A stretch of 64,000 bases of DNA, taken from assembly GCA_014529385.2 (NCBI GenBank), contig CM043953.1, positions 63,814,372 through 63,878,371 on the forward strand, in the 5' to 3' direction. The notes below the pieces were generated by a model, which did no database searches, had not been told where the DNA came from, and saw nothing but the letters and a program-made list of their open reading frames with translations. Below are positions 46,366-59,465 of this stretch, piece after piece. The first letter of the stretch is position 1. Each line of letters begins with the position of its first letter. The translations under genes were made by a program, and so were the position numbers. Origin of the DNA: Adiantum capillus-veneris. Taxonomy: Eukaryota; Streptophyta; Polypodiopsida; Polypodiales; Pteridaceae.

Positions 46366-48906
46366 GATATCCAATAGTTTTAATGAGCTTAGCAATGTTA
46401 GATAATACCTCAAGTAGGCCATGTGTGCCTTTATGAGGAATGGCCTTATAACAAGCTATTATGTCAAAGGAATGGATGTTTGTGATATGTTTTGGTAGAT
46501 TAACCAAAAAATCATAGTGATTATTGATCATCAATATATAGTTTGTATCCCAGAAAAGGTGTATATGATGTATGTTTTCAGTGTATTCAATAAGTCCCTC
46601 TAGTAACCCCTTAAGCAGTTTGGTGATGAAAGTTGTAGTAGGAGTATATACACACTTGTGCGCATTGGTGATCCATCTCAACTCCATCTTGTGTATTTCA
46701 AAGTTTCCCATAAGATACGGGAGAGAGTTTTCTGTTGGTTCTTCTATCCCAATTTCTTGAGTATAAGAACTTATGGCTTGACAAATCTCTTCTTCGTTTG
46801 AGGATTGGAGATTGAACTCAAGAGACTCGAATCTTCTTCTTGCTGCTAGCCGAATAAGTTTTTAACATATAAAAATTGGAGTTTGTGACGATTTATCCAA
46901 CCCACAAATAAAAAAATACTTCAAAACATAATGAATTTCATCCATCAAATCTGTGTTTTTAAACCAAGGGGTTTGGTTTTGTCTATGAAAGGGAAATTTT
47001 TGCATAAAGGTTCCAATAATGCAACTTTGAATGTAGTTATGATGTGACTTATTGTCGTCACAATCTATAAGGACACATAAAGATCTCCATGCTCTACTAA
47101 GTTCTTTTATCACTATGATAGGGTTAACAAGCACTAACGGGATGTGATTTAATCCCTTTTTGATAAATTCTTTAAAGAATATGTGCATGATAAGTTTGGG
47201 TCTGTAGTGATTAAGTGTTTTCCAAATGGTTCAAAGTTTACAAAAAAAAATTGAAAACCGTTTATGAGTTAAGTATCCACATTCTTGGGTGTCCTCAAAC
47301 TCCTCAGCAAAAACCGAGGTTGGTTTGTATAGAGTATGATTAAGGTTCTTGGTGTATTTCCAACCAAAACAAACTCGTAACATAGACAATCCTTTATTAA
47401 TATCAAAATCATTTATTATCATTTGGAAAAACACTTTAGGATCGACAAAATCCATAAAGTCTTAACCTTGCGTTCAAAATGTAACAGACCATTATTTTTT
47501 ATGGTAAGTGAGCGTACCTAATCTTCAAAATTTCAGTATTCCAACACTTTTGGAGTATCCCCGTAGTCTTCAAATCCTTTGAACTACCTTGGTTGCTTAC
47601 TTGTAGAAGCCATACTACTTGAAGTGTGTGTAATCTTCTTTAGTTGTACTTTTACTTTTGGGGGTTTGAGTAAGGTCTTGATTGTGTTGGAAATTGGTGT
47701 ATTATGCAGTTTTTGTAGGAGTGGAGTCCCAGATGTGTATAGGACCAATCCCTTGGCTACTTCTAACATGTGCCCATGAAAATGATAATAGATAATAATT
47801 GCATATCTCAATTTTGTAGGGAACGATGCTATCCAAGCTATAAAGGCATAGACTTGTGCTGGCCCTGATGAAAATTGAAGAATTTTGGTATTTTTGGAAC
47901 GCATACCACATGAATTGATCAAACCAAATGATTGACAAAGAAAAACTCGAAGTAGGATCCACCCTTTTGCATTGGCACTTAAGGAATGGCCTATAAGAAT
48001 TCCAACAATTCCTTAGAAATCATTTTTGATCTTTTGCTCTGTCCATAAGAGAGAGTCCTTTGGTGCGAGCAATAATTGAAGAACTATAACATCTTTTACC
48101 GTCCACATCCGATAGTTTGATTTTCTTGAGCTTGAAGAGTACATCCTGGATTAAGAGATGCTTGGAGTGTAGGGCTAGGGTTCTATATTGTTCCACAATA
48201 TCAATGGGGATGTTGCATAGTAATCCTAGAGAAGATATAGTAAATGGTGGATGATGGTTCAAAATTTCATAGTCCCAAAGATTATGTTCAAGTCGAACTG
48301 CATCTAATTCAATTTGTCTACGTGGTAGAAGGGGATCATTTCTGAAAATAGTTTAGAAACTGCTCCTTTTGGGGGCAGATTATTAGAATCAGACAAAAAG
48401 GTGAGGACTTCCTTTTCTTCTTCTTCAAGAAGGTCTAGATCCAAAAGTGGATTAATAACCTGTTTGGGGTGTCTAATTTCTATAGAGATAGCAGGGATGT
48501 TATTGATGAAATACAACTTGTTGACAATAATGGGCAAAAAGGTGAAATAGAAATCAAGGTCTGCAGTATCTTGTGCATCAATAACGGGTAATTTCAAAAG
48601 GAAGGAATTAAACGTCTCTAAAAGATTCTCCTTCTCTTTCCTAGATAAAGTAAGCAAGGAGAGCTAGTCATTGACAGAAGCCGTGTTCAAAACAGAGACA
48701 GAATGAGTAACTATAGCTTGTTTCTCAAAATCTAGAAGCTTTTTGTGGAATTCCACTCCTTTGAAACAAGAAATTATACACTGCGTACCAATCGGTGGGA
48801 TAGGAATGTCTTGTTCTACTCCATACCCCAAACAAGGGAGGGACGGAATCAAAAAAGCATGAAGCAACACCACACAATTAATATGTTTTTTTTCTAAAAT
48901 TCTCAT
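46360..48906 (-). mobile_element. Penelope-like element remnant, truncated in its RT
   Basis: On the minus strand a series of open pieces runs from 48906 to 46360 through several frameshifts. The last frame (47455-46360, with stops) has LPYLMGNFEIHKMELRWIT, NAHKCVYTPTTTFITKLLKGLLE and the RT motif A segment NIHSFDIIACYKAIPHKG. This LPY-IHK-RxI...SFDxxxxYxxIPH order is the signature of Penelope-like RTs (known family pattern). The RT stops right after motif A, where copia sequence begins. Upstream pieces (48906-48664, 48657-48304, 48262-48020, 47922-47584) may be the N-terminal part; I recognise no domain in them. No GIY-YIG endonuclease is visible, as expected because the 3' half is missing. 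Confidence 0.65.
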
Positions 48907-50396
48907 AATAGTACTAAATTTTCTTAGTTATATGACAGATACCCGACCAAAGGTATCCTAGGAAAAAATGTGTGTGTTTGAATTTAAAATCCCATCATTC
49001 AAAATCATGTATTGAGAGACTTAAATACTGCTTAAATTATGAGAAAAACATAATGTGTACTCAATGACAAAATTCCAAATTTTTCAAAAATTGGTAAACT
49101 CCTTGGTACGTCAACAAACCATTACATGATAATTTGATACATGACAAAATAGGAGGTTTAGCCGGAACTCCTACAAGATGAAAGGGGGCATCTTTACCTG
49201 CCAACCAACCACCAGTACAATTAATTAGAACTAATTTTTACTTTATGGGTGACAGGTATCCAAGCAAACCCCACTTCTTGTTATCATTATCACATCCCAG
49301 AACCCAACTACCCTCCTATATATATTATGTTTCTTTAGCTCGCATATGCAAGTAAGGTCTATTACGGTCTTTGAAAAAATTGAGAGGTTTGTAGTGTATG
49401 GAGATAGGGTCTCTGATTGCTACTGGTATGGTTTTCTTCTGCCCACTATGTGCATCCATAAGCTTGTCTCGAATTTGTTGCGGTTTAAGTGGGTCCAGGG
49501 TAATGCTCATCCGAGCCATCTGTCTCTATCCCTATTAGCAGAAGAAATAGAAACACTTGGTTAACTTCCTATGTATGAGACAACTATCTTACTTTGTTAC
49601 CCATGTGACGGTTGCTTTCCCAAATGATTATGGTAATCCATTTATCTCTGGCTAGGACCTATGGTTACCAATATTATGTATCTTGATGCTTATTTGAGAG
49701 ATGTATTCTTAGATTTTTTCTTCGACGCCATTCTTAAAACCTTGACAGTATTTTATAAAACTTTCTTCTCCAAAAGATAACCTCATATGAGGACACCAAT
49801 CTCTCTTTTTTCAGTCAACTAAGCTATATTTGTTATGGTCTATATATGGAAAAAACTATTGCTACCCTGATAAAAACTGTGTGTTTTTTGAAAAGATTGT
49901 GGTCCCTATTTGTGACCTCTTTTCTTCGCTCTTCTATGTTAAAGATATGATCCATAAATTTTTTAAATTTCAACAACATCTCCTTTGTATCTTACCACTT
50001 TTTTCAAAAAACGTCTCAAATGATCACCGTATTTTATCCTCACATGAGGTTAACATCAATAAAGAACAAATTGTATTGTGAAGAAGCTTTTCCACGTCAT
50101 ATAAAAAATAGAGAACCACCTAGTATCTCCTTTTTTTTCCTTTTCAAAATTTAGCCATTCCAAAAAAGCCAATTTATACAAGAAAGAACCATTTTTCTAC
50201 TCTATTAATTATTACCTCCCAAATACTTGACCAGAAGTTTATGAAATAATGCGTTTACACTCAAATCTATCATAAATTGGTACCTGATTATTACTTGTCA
50301 CTATTGTTATTACTTGTATTTAACATTCAAAGGTTTGGAAATTACTCATAGCTTTAGCATTATTCATAGACTAGTATGGCCGGCCGCCTTCGGCGG
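48907..50396. other. No gene recognised
   Basis: AT-rich sequence. Short ORFs on both strands have no motif. Confidence 0.4.

Positions 50397-50398
<2 letters not shown>

Positions 50399-50445
<47 letters not shown>
50399..50445 (+). repeat. (CT)n microsatellite
   Basis: About 23 CT units follow the small palindrome GGCCGCCTTCGGCGGCC. Confidence 0.95.
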
Positions 50446-50449
<4 letters not shown>

Positions 50450-50459
50450 GTGAGAGAAA

Positions 50460-50627
50460 ACCGATACAAACATGGTGGATCTTAACCATCTTCAAAAGGC
50501 CAAGATGGTCGATGAGAGCAAACTGATACAATCTTAGTGGATCTAATACAATGTCTGGGTACAAAATAAACTAAAGGAAAATAAAAGCTAAAATGAACAA
50601 TAGTGACTAAGGATGCGTGCATCAGGC

Positions 50628-50663
<36 letters not shown>

Positions 50664-50930
50664 TTTCAAATCACTGAGAAAAAAAAGGGACTTGTGTGCA
50701 GCCTTGTGTGTGTGTGTGAGTGAGAGAGTGAGAGAGAATGAGAAATGAAATGAAATGTTATATTAACCTCTTCAAAAGTCCAAAATGACTAATGAGAGCA
50801 AATTGATACAAACTTGGTGGATTTTAACCGTCTTCAAAAGGCCAAAATTATGGCCGATGAGAATATAACCTTAGTGGATCTAATACAATGTTTGGTTACA
50901 AAATAAAGTGAAGTAAATTAAAAGCTAAAA
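50460..50930 (+). repeat. Diverged direct duplication of about 120 bp
   Basis: The block TACAAACATGGTGGATCTTA...TAAAAGCTAAAAT at 50465-50593 recurs at 50808-50930 with about 15-20% differences. Between them are (GA)n and (GT)n runs. Confidence 0.7.
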
Positions 50931-51033
50931 TCTGATGTCGACACGTGGCCTTGGGCAGAGCAGGTGTCGGAGGTGACCTTCGGAGTGGATCCTTGTAGCA
51001 GCACCACCAGTTCAGCACTATGTTCTAATTTCT

Positions 51034-51034
<1 letters not shown>

Positions 51035-51085
<51 letters not shown>
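51035..51085 (+). repeat. (AG)n microsatellite
   Basis: About 25 AG units. Flanking sequence to 51760 has no recognised gene but includes a long G-run near 51640-51656. Confidence 0.95.
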
Positions 51086-51087
<2 letters not shown>

Positions 51088-51761
51088 TGTTGATCAACAA
51101 TATCCCAAACCCTTTTCTAACAAAAGCAATACTCACCTTGAACAATTGATTGTCCCGCTCTACAGAGAGTGCCGTAGCAACTCGTTGCAAAAATCAAGAA
51201 GAAAAAACTCTCTAGCCTTAATTTGTTTAGGTTGCAGCAATCAAAATCCCGTTGATGAGGTGTAGACTACAATAGGCAATAGCTTGTTAATTATTTTGCA
51301 GGTTTCTAAACCTGCTCCGCAAAGCTAGCTACAGTGAGCATTCACATCCCAATCCCCAACTCACGCGCTGCAAGTTTCTAAACATGTTCTGCATACAGTG
51401 AGCATTCACATCCGGCCAATGGCGCACTCATCTGTGCGCTGCAGTTATCAAAGGAGCAGCCCTCGTCTAGTGCCTGTACGACAGGGGGATAGTTGAGGCC
51501 AGGCTAGGATTCTTGTGCAGCTATGGTGGTGAGGGAGCTGGGAACTGGAAGGGAGGTGGTGATGCCGGGACTGCACATGCGTGCACTGTAGAGCACCAAC
51601 ATGGCGCCCTAGGCCAAGGGAGTCATCTTGTGAACGAAGGGGGGGGGGGGGGGGGGCGCAGGGCGCAGAGTGAAGCAGAGATGAGAGGAGGCGGTCGCAG
51701 CAACTTGAACATTTGAGGCAAGAAAGCTCTTGTGGAAGCTTGAGTCTCGTTTAAATCAAGC

Positions 51762-52562
51762 CTAGCCCGCAATCCAAGGGCTCTGCGCTACGAATCCGAG
51801 AGGAGAGAGGAAGCTGGGAGGCGAGGGGGGGCGGCCCGCAACTCAAGGGGGCGGCGAGTGCCTGCCCGCAACTCAAGGGCGCTGAGAGAGAAAGAGAGGG
51901 CGTGTCGTTTCAGTGCCGAGCTGGCAAGGGGCGTCATTAGTCAGAAGGGAGGGTCTATTGCTGTGAGCGAGCATTTGCTGCCACATGGCAGCCCTCTCCT
52001 GCCTTTTTAACATAGATATAAGACTAGCCCGCAATCCAAGGGCTCTGCGCTACGAATCCGAGAGGAGAGAGGAAGCTGGGAGGCGGGGGGGGGGGGCTGC
52101 CCGCAACTCAAGGGGGCGGCGAGTGCTTGCCCGCAACTCAAGGGCGCTGAGAGAGCAAGAGAGGGCGTGTCGTTTCAGTGCCGAGCTGGCAAGGGGTGTC
52201 ATTAGTCGGAAGGGAGGGTCTATTGCTGTGAGCGAGCATTTTCTGCCACATGGCAGCCCTCTCCTGCCTTTTTAATATAGATATAAGACTAGCCCGCAAT
52301 CCAAGGGCTCTGCGCTACGAATCCGAGAGGAGAGAGGAAGCTGCAAGGCGGGGGGGGGGGGGGGGGGGGCTGCCCACAACTCAAGGGGGCGGCGAGTGCC
52401 TGCCCGCAACTCAAGGGCGCTGAGAGAGCAAGAGAGGGCATGTCATTTTAGTGCCGAGCTGGCAAGGGGCGTCGTTAGTCGGAAGGGAGGGTATATTGCT
52501 GTGAGCGAGCATTTGCTGCCACATGGCAACCCTCTCCTGCCTTTTTAATATAGATATAAGAT
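51762..52562 (+). repeat. Tandem array, unit about 262 bp, three copies, with G-runs
   Basis: Copies start at about 51764, 52025 and 52288 with CTAGCCCGCAATCCAAGGG and end CCTTTTTAAYATAGATATAAGA. Each carries a G-run of 7-19 bases and the sequence TGCCACATGGCA. Differences are few, so the array is recent. A 96-codon ORF spanning it is a repeat artefact. Confidence 0.85.
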
Positions 52563-52890
52563 TTTGTACACCTTCAGAACAACTCACAAACAAAGTGAAC
52601 CGTTGCAATCCAAAAAGAATTACAAGAAGCCTTGAAGCTATTTATTCATGAAAAAATCACATTAAAACTGGGTTGGTATCTGCTTCCAGCTTTTGTCCAT
52701 CTCGTCACTCGTTCCCTAGTGATGTAGTTACCTGCATCATGGTGAAAATTAGTACAACATTGCTGGCATGATGTTTTCTTAAGTAAGTAATTCAATGTAA
52801 CACTATATATGTTTAAATGTGAGGAAAGTTAGTGGGTGATGTCCGACCGGATGTGAGGTTTTTTTCAACGTGAAGGTGTATATGTCAATA

Positions 52891-53133
<243 letters not shown>

Positions 53134-54884
53134 CTACTTTGGAGCATTTGTTCTCATAATCTCCATGCCCTACACACTTTGAGCCTTGACATCAGGACAT
53201 GAGAGGTATGTTCCATACCTATTACGTCGCTGTTGTTTGACGCCAATGCATGCTAAAGCCGATGGGGGAAAAGAATGGTTAGACCTAGGCCCTGACCCAA
53301 ACCCAAAAACGACTACTACGCGAGTTGGTACAACCATTTACCAAGAAAATCAAAGGGAGGGTCAATTTTAGGTAGACTAACGTACACTTCTCCAGCTTCA
53401 AAAGTTAGTTTTGGTATGCTAGAAAAACCCTGCAACAGAAATCGTGATTTTGCAAGTTGTCAGATTGAACCCAAACTTGACCAATAGCTTCGAGGCATCA
53501 AGCCAATCAACTTTCAAGGTTTCCCAATGGAAAATCTTATTTAGCTTGAGAAACTACCAAAATCAATGCAGGCAGTAATGGAAGGGTGAAATGGGTGAGA
53601 ACTCACCAAGAGATTCAAGACACTGTTCACAAGAAATGTGGAATGGTGTGTTGCACTACACAAAGTCGAGGGATCAGATGTCAAAGTCAAAGGATCTTTT
53701 TGGAGGACATAGTGGCCCTATGGTCCACTTGGCCATGATTTCAACGATAAGTTATCATAGAAATGTTTGAAATAAGTGCATAATTGTGTATGAATCCCTG
53801 CTTAGTTGAGAAAGTTCATTATTGTGTTAGGTAGTGAAAAAATCACCTTTTTCTCTCACTACCTTGAACCATGTGGTGTTGTGAGTTGCACACTTGGCCC
53901 CATGTCCAACTAGGGGTAAGATCCACTCTTGAAGGAGATCAACTAAATTGGGGAGACTTGAGATGCTTTATGACCACATTTCCCATGCACAAGCCCTAAC
54001 CCTAAGCCTACCTAACTAGTGGAAGTAAGTCCAACTACAAATCATTGTCATTAGCCAACTTACAAACACTAAGTATAAGGTCGGGCATGCATTTCACATG
54101 GTTCAGAAGCCAAATGCAGGAAATGGTGAGAAAATCATGATTTTTGTATGGTAGAGTCAAGTTGCAACTAAAAGTGGAATTTGAAATACAGATCACATCC
54201 TAGGTGATCAAGATCCATTTCAAGACTATCACACCTAGTGGGACACTGTAGATCCCTCCAAAAAAACTAAAACTGAGCATAGTGTTTGGAAGTGACTTAA
54301 CCCATGGTTCAATAATCAAAATTAGCATGCAAGTGAAGGGATAGTCTCTAGGTAGTGTAAGAAGAAAACTCACCAAGTCTGGTGGCACACAAAGGTCACA
54401 TGTGAAAAAAGAGGAAAAAATCGTAATTTTTTTTGGCAAAGTGTTGTGAGCAAGTGCAGAGGTGAAGCAATCTAAACTATAGGATTGAAGAATCATATAA
54501 AACATCCCTATGAAGCGAAAATGAAAAAAAATCACATTTACATCAACTATGGAGCCAAACACTCGAAGTACATGACTAAAACCTGGACTACAACTAAACC
54601 CCTTATCCAAATCACATCAAATAAAATTTGGAAGTTGGAACCAATAGAAGTAGTGAAGATCTAGTCCATGTAGTCAACACTTTAAAGAACTCATCGGGGC
54701 ATAGGTCTGAGCAAAAAACACAAATTTTTCTCTATTGAAATATTTCAATTGTTGAGAAACTGCATCATTTATACATAAGTTCTGAACTGTTGGGACATTA
54801 ATAAACTAGTTAGCTTCATGAAAAATGAGGATACATTACTTCAGTCTCTAATTAATCTTTGAACTACAACAACTGTCCACATGA
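53134..54884. other. No gene recognised
   Basis: Mixed AT-rich sequence. A 136-codon minus-strand ORF (54200-54610) is hydrophobic with no motif and is probably chance. Confidence 0.4.
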
Positions 54885-55740
54885 GTGATGAAGCTTGAAG
54901 CTAAAAGCAGCAAGAAGAGAATGAGTCATAAGAAGAAGCTTGAGCAAATTCCACCCTTTACTTTGCTCAAAGAATCTCTCAAGGAGGCCTCTACTTACAT
55001 AGAGAGGGAAAGACTCAAGCTCAAAGGAGCAGCGGTCTATGAAACAACATACAGGGACACGAAAAATAATGTGGTCACCATTCCCATGATCCTCCAAGAG
55101 GCCTACAACTTGGTGAGCAAGCGGCCAATTGAAGAAGCCTTGGAAAAGGCAGACTTGTTCAAATATTTCCACTTGCCCCCATGCGGAGTCAACATCCAAA
55201 GAGCCCACGAGCTCTACACCACCATCAGAGAGGAGGGAACATCTAAAATATCTACCCTCAACAATGACAAAGTCCAAGTTAAGATCACATCTGAACTGAT
55301 TTCAGAAGCCACCCTAAAACTATCGAACAAAGAAGCAATTATGAAAGGAAAGATGAAAATGGGGATAGAAGTGTTTGCAAAAAAGGGAGCCATTGCCACC
55401 TTTGCAAATATGACATGTTAAGAAGTGGAGCTACCCACCCGCATGTTCATGCAATTCTTCTATATCCACGACAAATGGCCAGGAAGGTACACCACACTTA
55501 ACCATACTATAACAATGATGTACACCTAGACCTACAAGAAAACCACGCCACTGACCATCGACCACTCCCAATACCTGCTTGAATTATTGACAAAGAAAAA
55601 CAAACATTCCAAGCTCACCTACCTCTCAGCTCCAGAAGCTTTGACAAGAATCACATATATCAAGCTAATGGAGCAGCTCCATACCTCCTAGAAGCTCCTA
55701 CACAGAATGACTGGATTCGGCTTCAAGAAGAAGAGAGCAA
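54885..55740 (+). pseudogene. Decayed gene, probably transposon-derived
   Basis: An open frame to 55421 (178 codons) continues in the same frame past the stop at 55419 (ELPTRMFMQFFYIHDKWPGRY...) and a further stop near 55527, with codons still protein-like to about 55735. Features include a basic N-terminus, LFKYFHLPPCGVNIQRAHELYTTI and VQVKITSELISEATLKLSN. I do not recognise the family; gag-like or plant transposon-related N-terminal proteins look similar. It ends where the next low-complexity region starts. Confidence 0.4.
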
Positions 55741-57599
55741 GGAGAGTGAGTGCACATGTGCGCGGATGTGTACATGTGTGCACGGTGCAGTGCGTGTGGG
55801 GAAGGGGAGAAGCACAAGGCAATGTGGGTGGAGCAACCTCAGGAAGTGACTCAAGTGAGTGAGGTGCTCCTTATTCTTACGTATATAAAGAATAATAAAG
55901 TACGTATATACAATGGGAGGGCAGCCGGACATCGAACATCCAACCCCGGGCAAAGGTGTAGCATCTTTACCCTAACAATCTCCCACTTAAAGGCAATGCG
56001 CCGATAAGTGAGACCTACTAGCTAGACTACTAGTATGTACAAGAAACTAGGTGAGAGACTCTCTCAACCTATGCCCACTGGCTCACTCTGTTGATCTACA
56101 CGTAGTCGTATCAACTCTAGTGGTAGGCGAGCATGCGTACCCATGCTAGAGTCTACATGTAAATCCCGTAGACAACTCTGTATGTGCTTGAAAAATATAG
56201 TCTAAATAAACAAATTTGACTAGCACATCTAGGGACTCTGTTGTGACACATAATTGAAGAAATGAGCACCACTATCAATCCTAGAACTCATATTCTCCAC
56301 ATGTGGAATATATCTCATATAATGCTATCAAGAACAATGACATCCATCAAGTATGAGATGTACCTGTGTGTGTGGAGATAACTAGAAACACGCCGCGACA
56401 TGAGTGAGAGGGACCCCCATAAATCTTGCTCCACATCAGCTAAAACAAACTCCATGAGTTCTTAGACCATGTTGCATAGCTTGTGACTAATAACATGTGG
56501 CAAATAAAATTCTACCTTCTAGATCTATAAGTGTTTCAATAGGAAAAGTAACAAGTTGCAAAGATGGTACCTGGCACATTACCGTACCAAAATCTTTTGC
56601 TCATACATAACCTTGTCATGTGTCTGAAGAGTTAAATGTATGAAATCATTGCATGCATCCCACTTGTAAAGCTCAATCAAAGCATATTCAAAAAAAGAAT
56701 AAAACCAAATCATATGCTTACTATGAGGTGATTTTCAAGGGCAAGGGCAAATTTCAAGCTTCAAAGGTATATCACCAAATTTTTACTATTTTTTTGACTT
56801 GCTAAACACTAAAAGTAGAGATTAGTGATGATAAGAAAATATTTAACTAAGAACCCTTGGTGTTGCCTTGGAAATCTGAACACCTTAGTCAGATTTTGAA
56901 AGGAAACTACTTAAACCATTAAGAAGTTGAGTCCAGCATAGGCTACCATGCTACCAATAGTGATTGTAAGCAGCTTGGTAAAGTGAACCTAAATGCCAGC
57001 CCTTGAAAATTGAGAACTTCTTTCCTTGAAAGCACAAGTTTGAGGAGTCCAATTAGTTCCCATCAACACTTATGGAGTGATTTGTCATTAGCTAGGTCAT
57101 ACCTCCAAAAATACCACTCCTATACACAAAATCAGTGCTATAGATTAAGGAGGAGATCCTCTCAAGTTGGACTCTTATTCACAACTAGACCGTTGAAATA
57201 ATCGTTTCTCTCCATTGAAAGAAGAGACAGATTCCCAAAACGAAAACGAAGGTAGTCATACTAGGTATTCTTTGGTTTTTTGAATCTTGTGCATATAACC
57301 AATGATATAGGTGCATGTTGATGCATTAAGATGCAACAAACACAAGCAAAGATACCAACCTCATTGATATGGAGTAGAAGGTCACAAAACTATGGTTAAC
57401 TCTTGCAACAACGGGAACCAGAGAATCATTAATAATAATCAAACTAGGTATAACCTCATCTTAAAGAAGCATACAATTCTAGTGCATGTGGAGGTCATAT
57501 TGAGTGGAATCCACCTTGACCATTAGGTGGATAATGATATCCTTGTTTGAGTAGATGGTGTATGGTGTTATCGTGGAAGCATAAACGGTGATTGAATGG
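55741..57599. other. Copia-like noncoding remnant, no clear gene
   Basis: It has TATA-like ACGTATATAAAG near 55877 and AACAATCTCCCACTTAAAGG at 55973, a phrase seen in plant copia elements (from memory). Copia RNase H sequence follows at 57600. It may be part of one decayed element on the minus strand. Confidence 0.35.
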
Positions 57600-58220
57600 A
57601 ATCAATTCCACCTTATTGGCATTCCATGCACGTAACTCATAAAATAGAGTGATAAGCCCTTGGTGATAATAATGGCCTCAATGGTTAAAGCCGATATGTT
57701 TAAGTGCCTTGAACTATCCAAAACAAAAGTTGAGATACTCAAGCACGGGTTGACCTTGTCATAGAGTTTCTCCTTGACATAGTGATAATGCACCTCAATG
57801 TGCTTTGTGCGAGCATGAAAAATTGGGTTATCATAAGAGCCAATGCGCTTTGAATGTCAGTGTAAATGATGTTTGCAGTGTCCTATACAACACTCAAATT
57901 ATCCATAATGCATCTGAGCCATACACACTCAACCATAGCTTTGAAGAATGTCCTGTACTCAGTTTCACAAGTAGAAGTGGCCATAGTAGGTTGCTTCTTG
58001 CTCAACCATGAAACAAAAACCACTTGTAGACACTTATGTGTCATAACAACTAGCCAAATATGAGTCCAAAAAAGCATGCAAATTAGGTGGAAATAATCTC
58101 TCCTTGGGGTAAAACAACCCAAGATGTAAAGGGGGGATATTCTTTTGTGAGCTTACTTCAATGAGTTTTTTTGGGCAATTGGCTTTTTTGTGAGAGCTTT
58201 TCTCCACTCTAAACACATGA
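57600..58220 (-). pseudogene. Copia RNase H fragment, second copy of the family at 36304
   Basis: On the minus strand: LHLGLFYPKERLFPPNLHAFLDS, FVSWLSKKQPTMATSTCETEYRTFFKAMVECVWLR and later MHYHYVKEKLYDKVNP. These match the end of copia polyproteins and resemble 36304-36504 closely. The pieces lie in several frames. RT and integrase are not visible nearby. Confidence 0.7.
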
Positions 58221-58577
58221 GGAGGGATGACATGTATGTTCTCCTTTCCATATGAGGAGCAATTCCAAAGAGCGAGCGAGTTTTTTTGAGCAATTAAAAA
58301 TTGAGCAAACTAATCCAATCAAATCTCAAGGAGATTATGTAGCCCTACCACCTCTAACAGCATTTTGGACTTGATTAAACATTAGAGTCTCTTAGACAAC
58401 TCATCCTAAGCAAACCCATATAGAGGCCATCCAAAATGAAGTTTGAGTGAGAAGGAATGCAAAAATCAACATGATAGCCCTAGAACAAGTTGTATTGCAA
58501 GCTTCAATATACCCCTCCTAGTTCTTCTTATAAAGCTAGAGACACTTTACCGATGGGCATGCTCTTCTTAACCTTGT

Positions 58578-58579
<2 letters not shown>
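58221..58579. other. No gene recognised
   Basis: AT-rich flank of the copia fragment. Confidence 0.35.

Positions 58580-58664
<85 letters not shown>
58580..58664 (+). repeat. Compound microsatellite (CT)n(CA)n
   Basis: About 27 CT units are followed by about 14 CA units. The neighbouring bases do not match the LTR that carries the same kind of repeat. Confidence 0.95.
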
Positions 58665-58666
<2 letters not shown>

Positions 58667-58831
58667 AAAACCATGCAACAATAAATAAATGTCATATCTG
58701 AAGTGTACAAACAATTAAACCACCACTGCTCTATATGATGGTGGATTATAACAACAAGAAGAATGGTGCAGTCCAAAGCAACAACGAAGTTTTTATTTAG
58801 CATGGTTTAACTTTTACACTTGTCAAAAGCA

Positions 58832-59278
58832 CTACTTTAAGAGCATCATCCTCACAAATTCATTGTAATTTACTTGTCCATCACCATCAACATCTACCCC
58901 TTGAATTGTTTCATCAACCTCTTCATTTGTCAACTTCTCTGGCAGATTTGTTATCACATGGTGAAGCTCAAAGAAAATAAACCCATTCAAGTACTTATCG
59001 AAAACCTTCTTCAACTTCTTCTTAGTGTTAGTATCCTTCATCTTGGGAGCCATCAAATTCAAGAACTCAAGAAAATTGATTTTTCCGTTTGCATTTGCAT
59101 CCACTTCAAAATTGATCATCTTTGATAGCTCTGCTTCTATTGGGTTTTGTCCAATTGAGCGCATCACTATACCAAGCTCTCTCGTGGTGACATTGCCATT
59201 GCCATTTTTCTCAAAGAGACTCAAAATAAAATCTACTCTCTGTTCAATTGCTCGGCCCTTGTGCCAGAGAAGGCACAC
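58832..59278 (-). CDS. Calmodulin-like protein, probably a decaying retrocopy
   Basis: A 148-codon intronless frame aligns over nearly its whole length with calmodulin (149 residues). EF-hand 1 has loop [12 protein letters not shown] (usual first Asp replaced), followed by [18 protein letters not shown]-hand 2 has [12 protein letters not shown]. The third is damaged: [12 protein letters not shown] is short of the 12-residue loop and lacks key acidic positions. EF-hand 4 is canonical ([12 protein letters not shown]). The N-terminus ([17 protein letters not shown]) has lost the usual start. An intact frame with one dead hand suggests either a divergent CML or a processed pseudogene. No poly(A) tail is evident downstream. 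If made, it would be a cytosolic calcium sensor with two or three working hands. Confidence 0.75.
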   Translation of the reverse strand: MCLLWHKGRAIEQRVDFILSLFEKNGNGNVTTRELGIVMRSIGQNPIEAELSKMINFEVDANANGKINFLEFLNLMAPKMKDTNTKKKLKKVFDKYLNGFIFFELHHVITNLPEKLTNEEVDETIQGVDVDGDGQVNYNEFVRMMLLK

Positions 59279-59398
59279 TCAAAAGAGGGAGCAGAAGAAG
59301 ACGATAGAAAGAATAAGGAGCCGTAAGAAGAAGGATGATGAAGAATGGTGAGTCGTAAGTAGGAGAATTGTGTCTCCCTCCATGCTATGAAGGTGCGG

Positions 59399-59400
<2 letters not shown>

Positions 59401-59461
<61 letters not shown>
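59401..59461 (+). repeat. (CT)n microsatellite
   Basis: About 30 CT units lie just upstream of the calmodulin-like frame. Confidence 0.95.

Positions 59462-59465
<4 letters not shown>

Noticed and set aside
46360-46711. Telomerase reverse transcriptase
   Set aside because: The motif A segment is similar, but the LPY...IHK...RWIT block before it is the Penelope-like pattern and no telomerase RNA-binding motif was seen.
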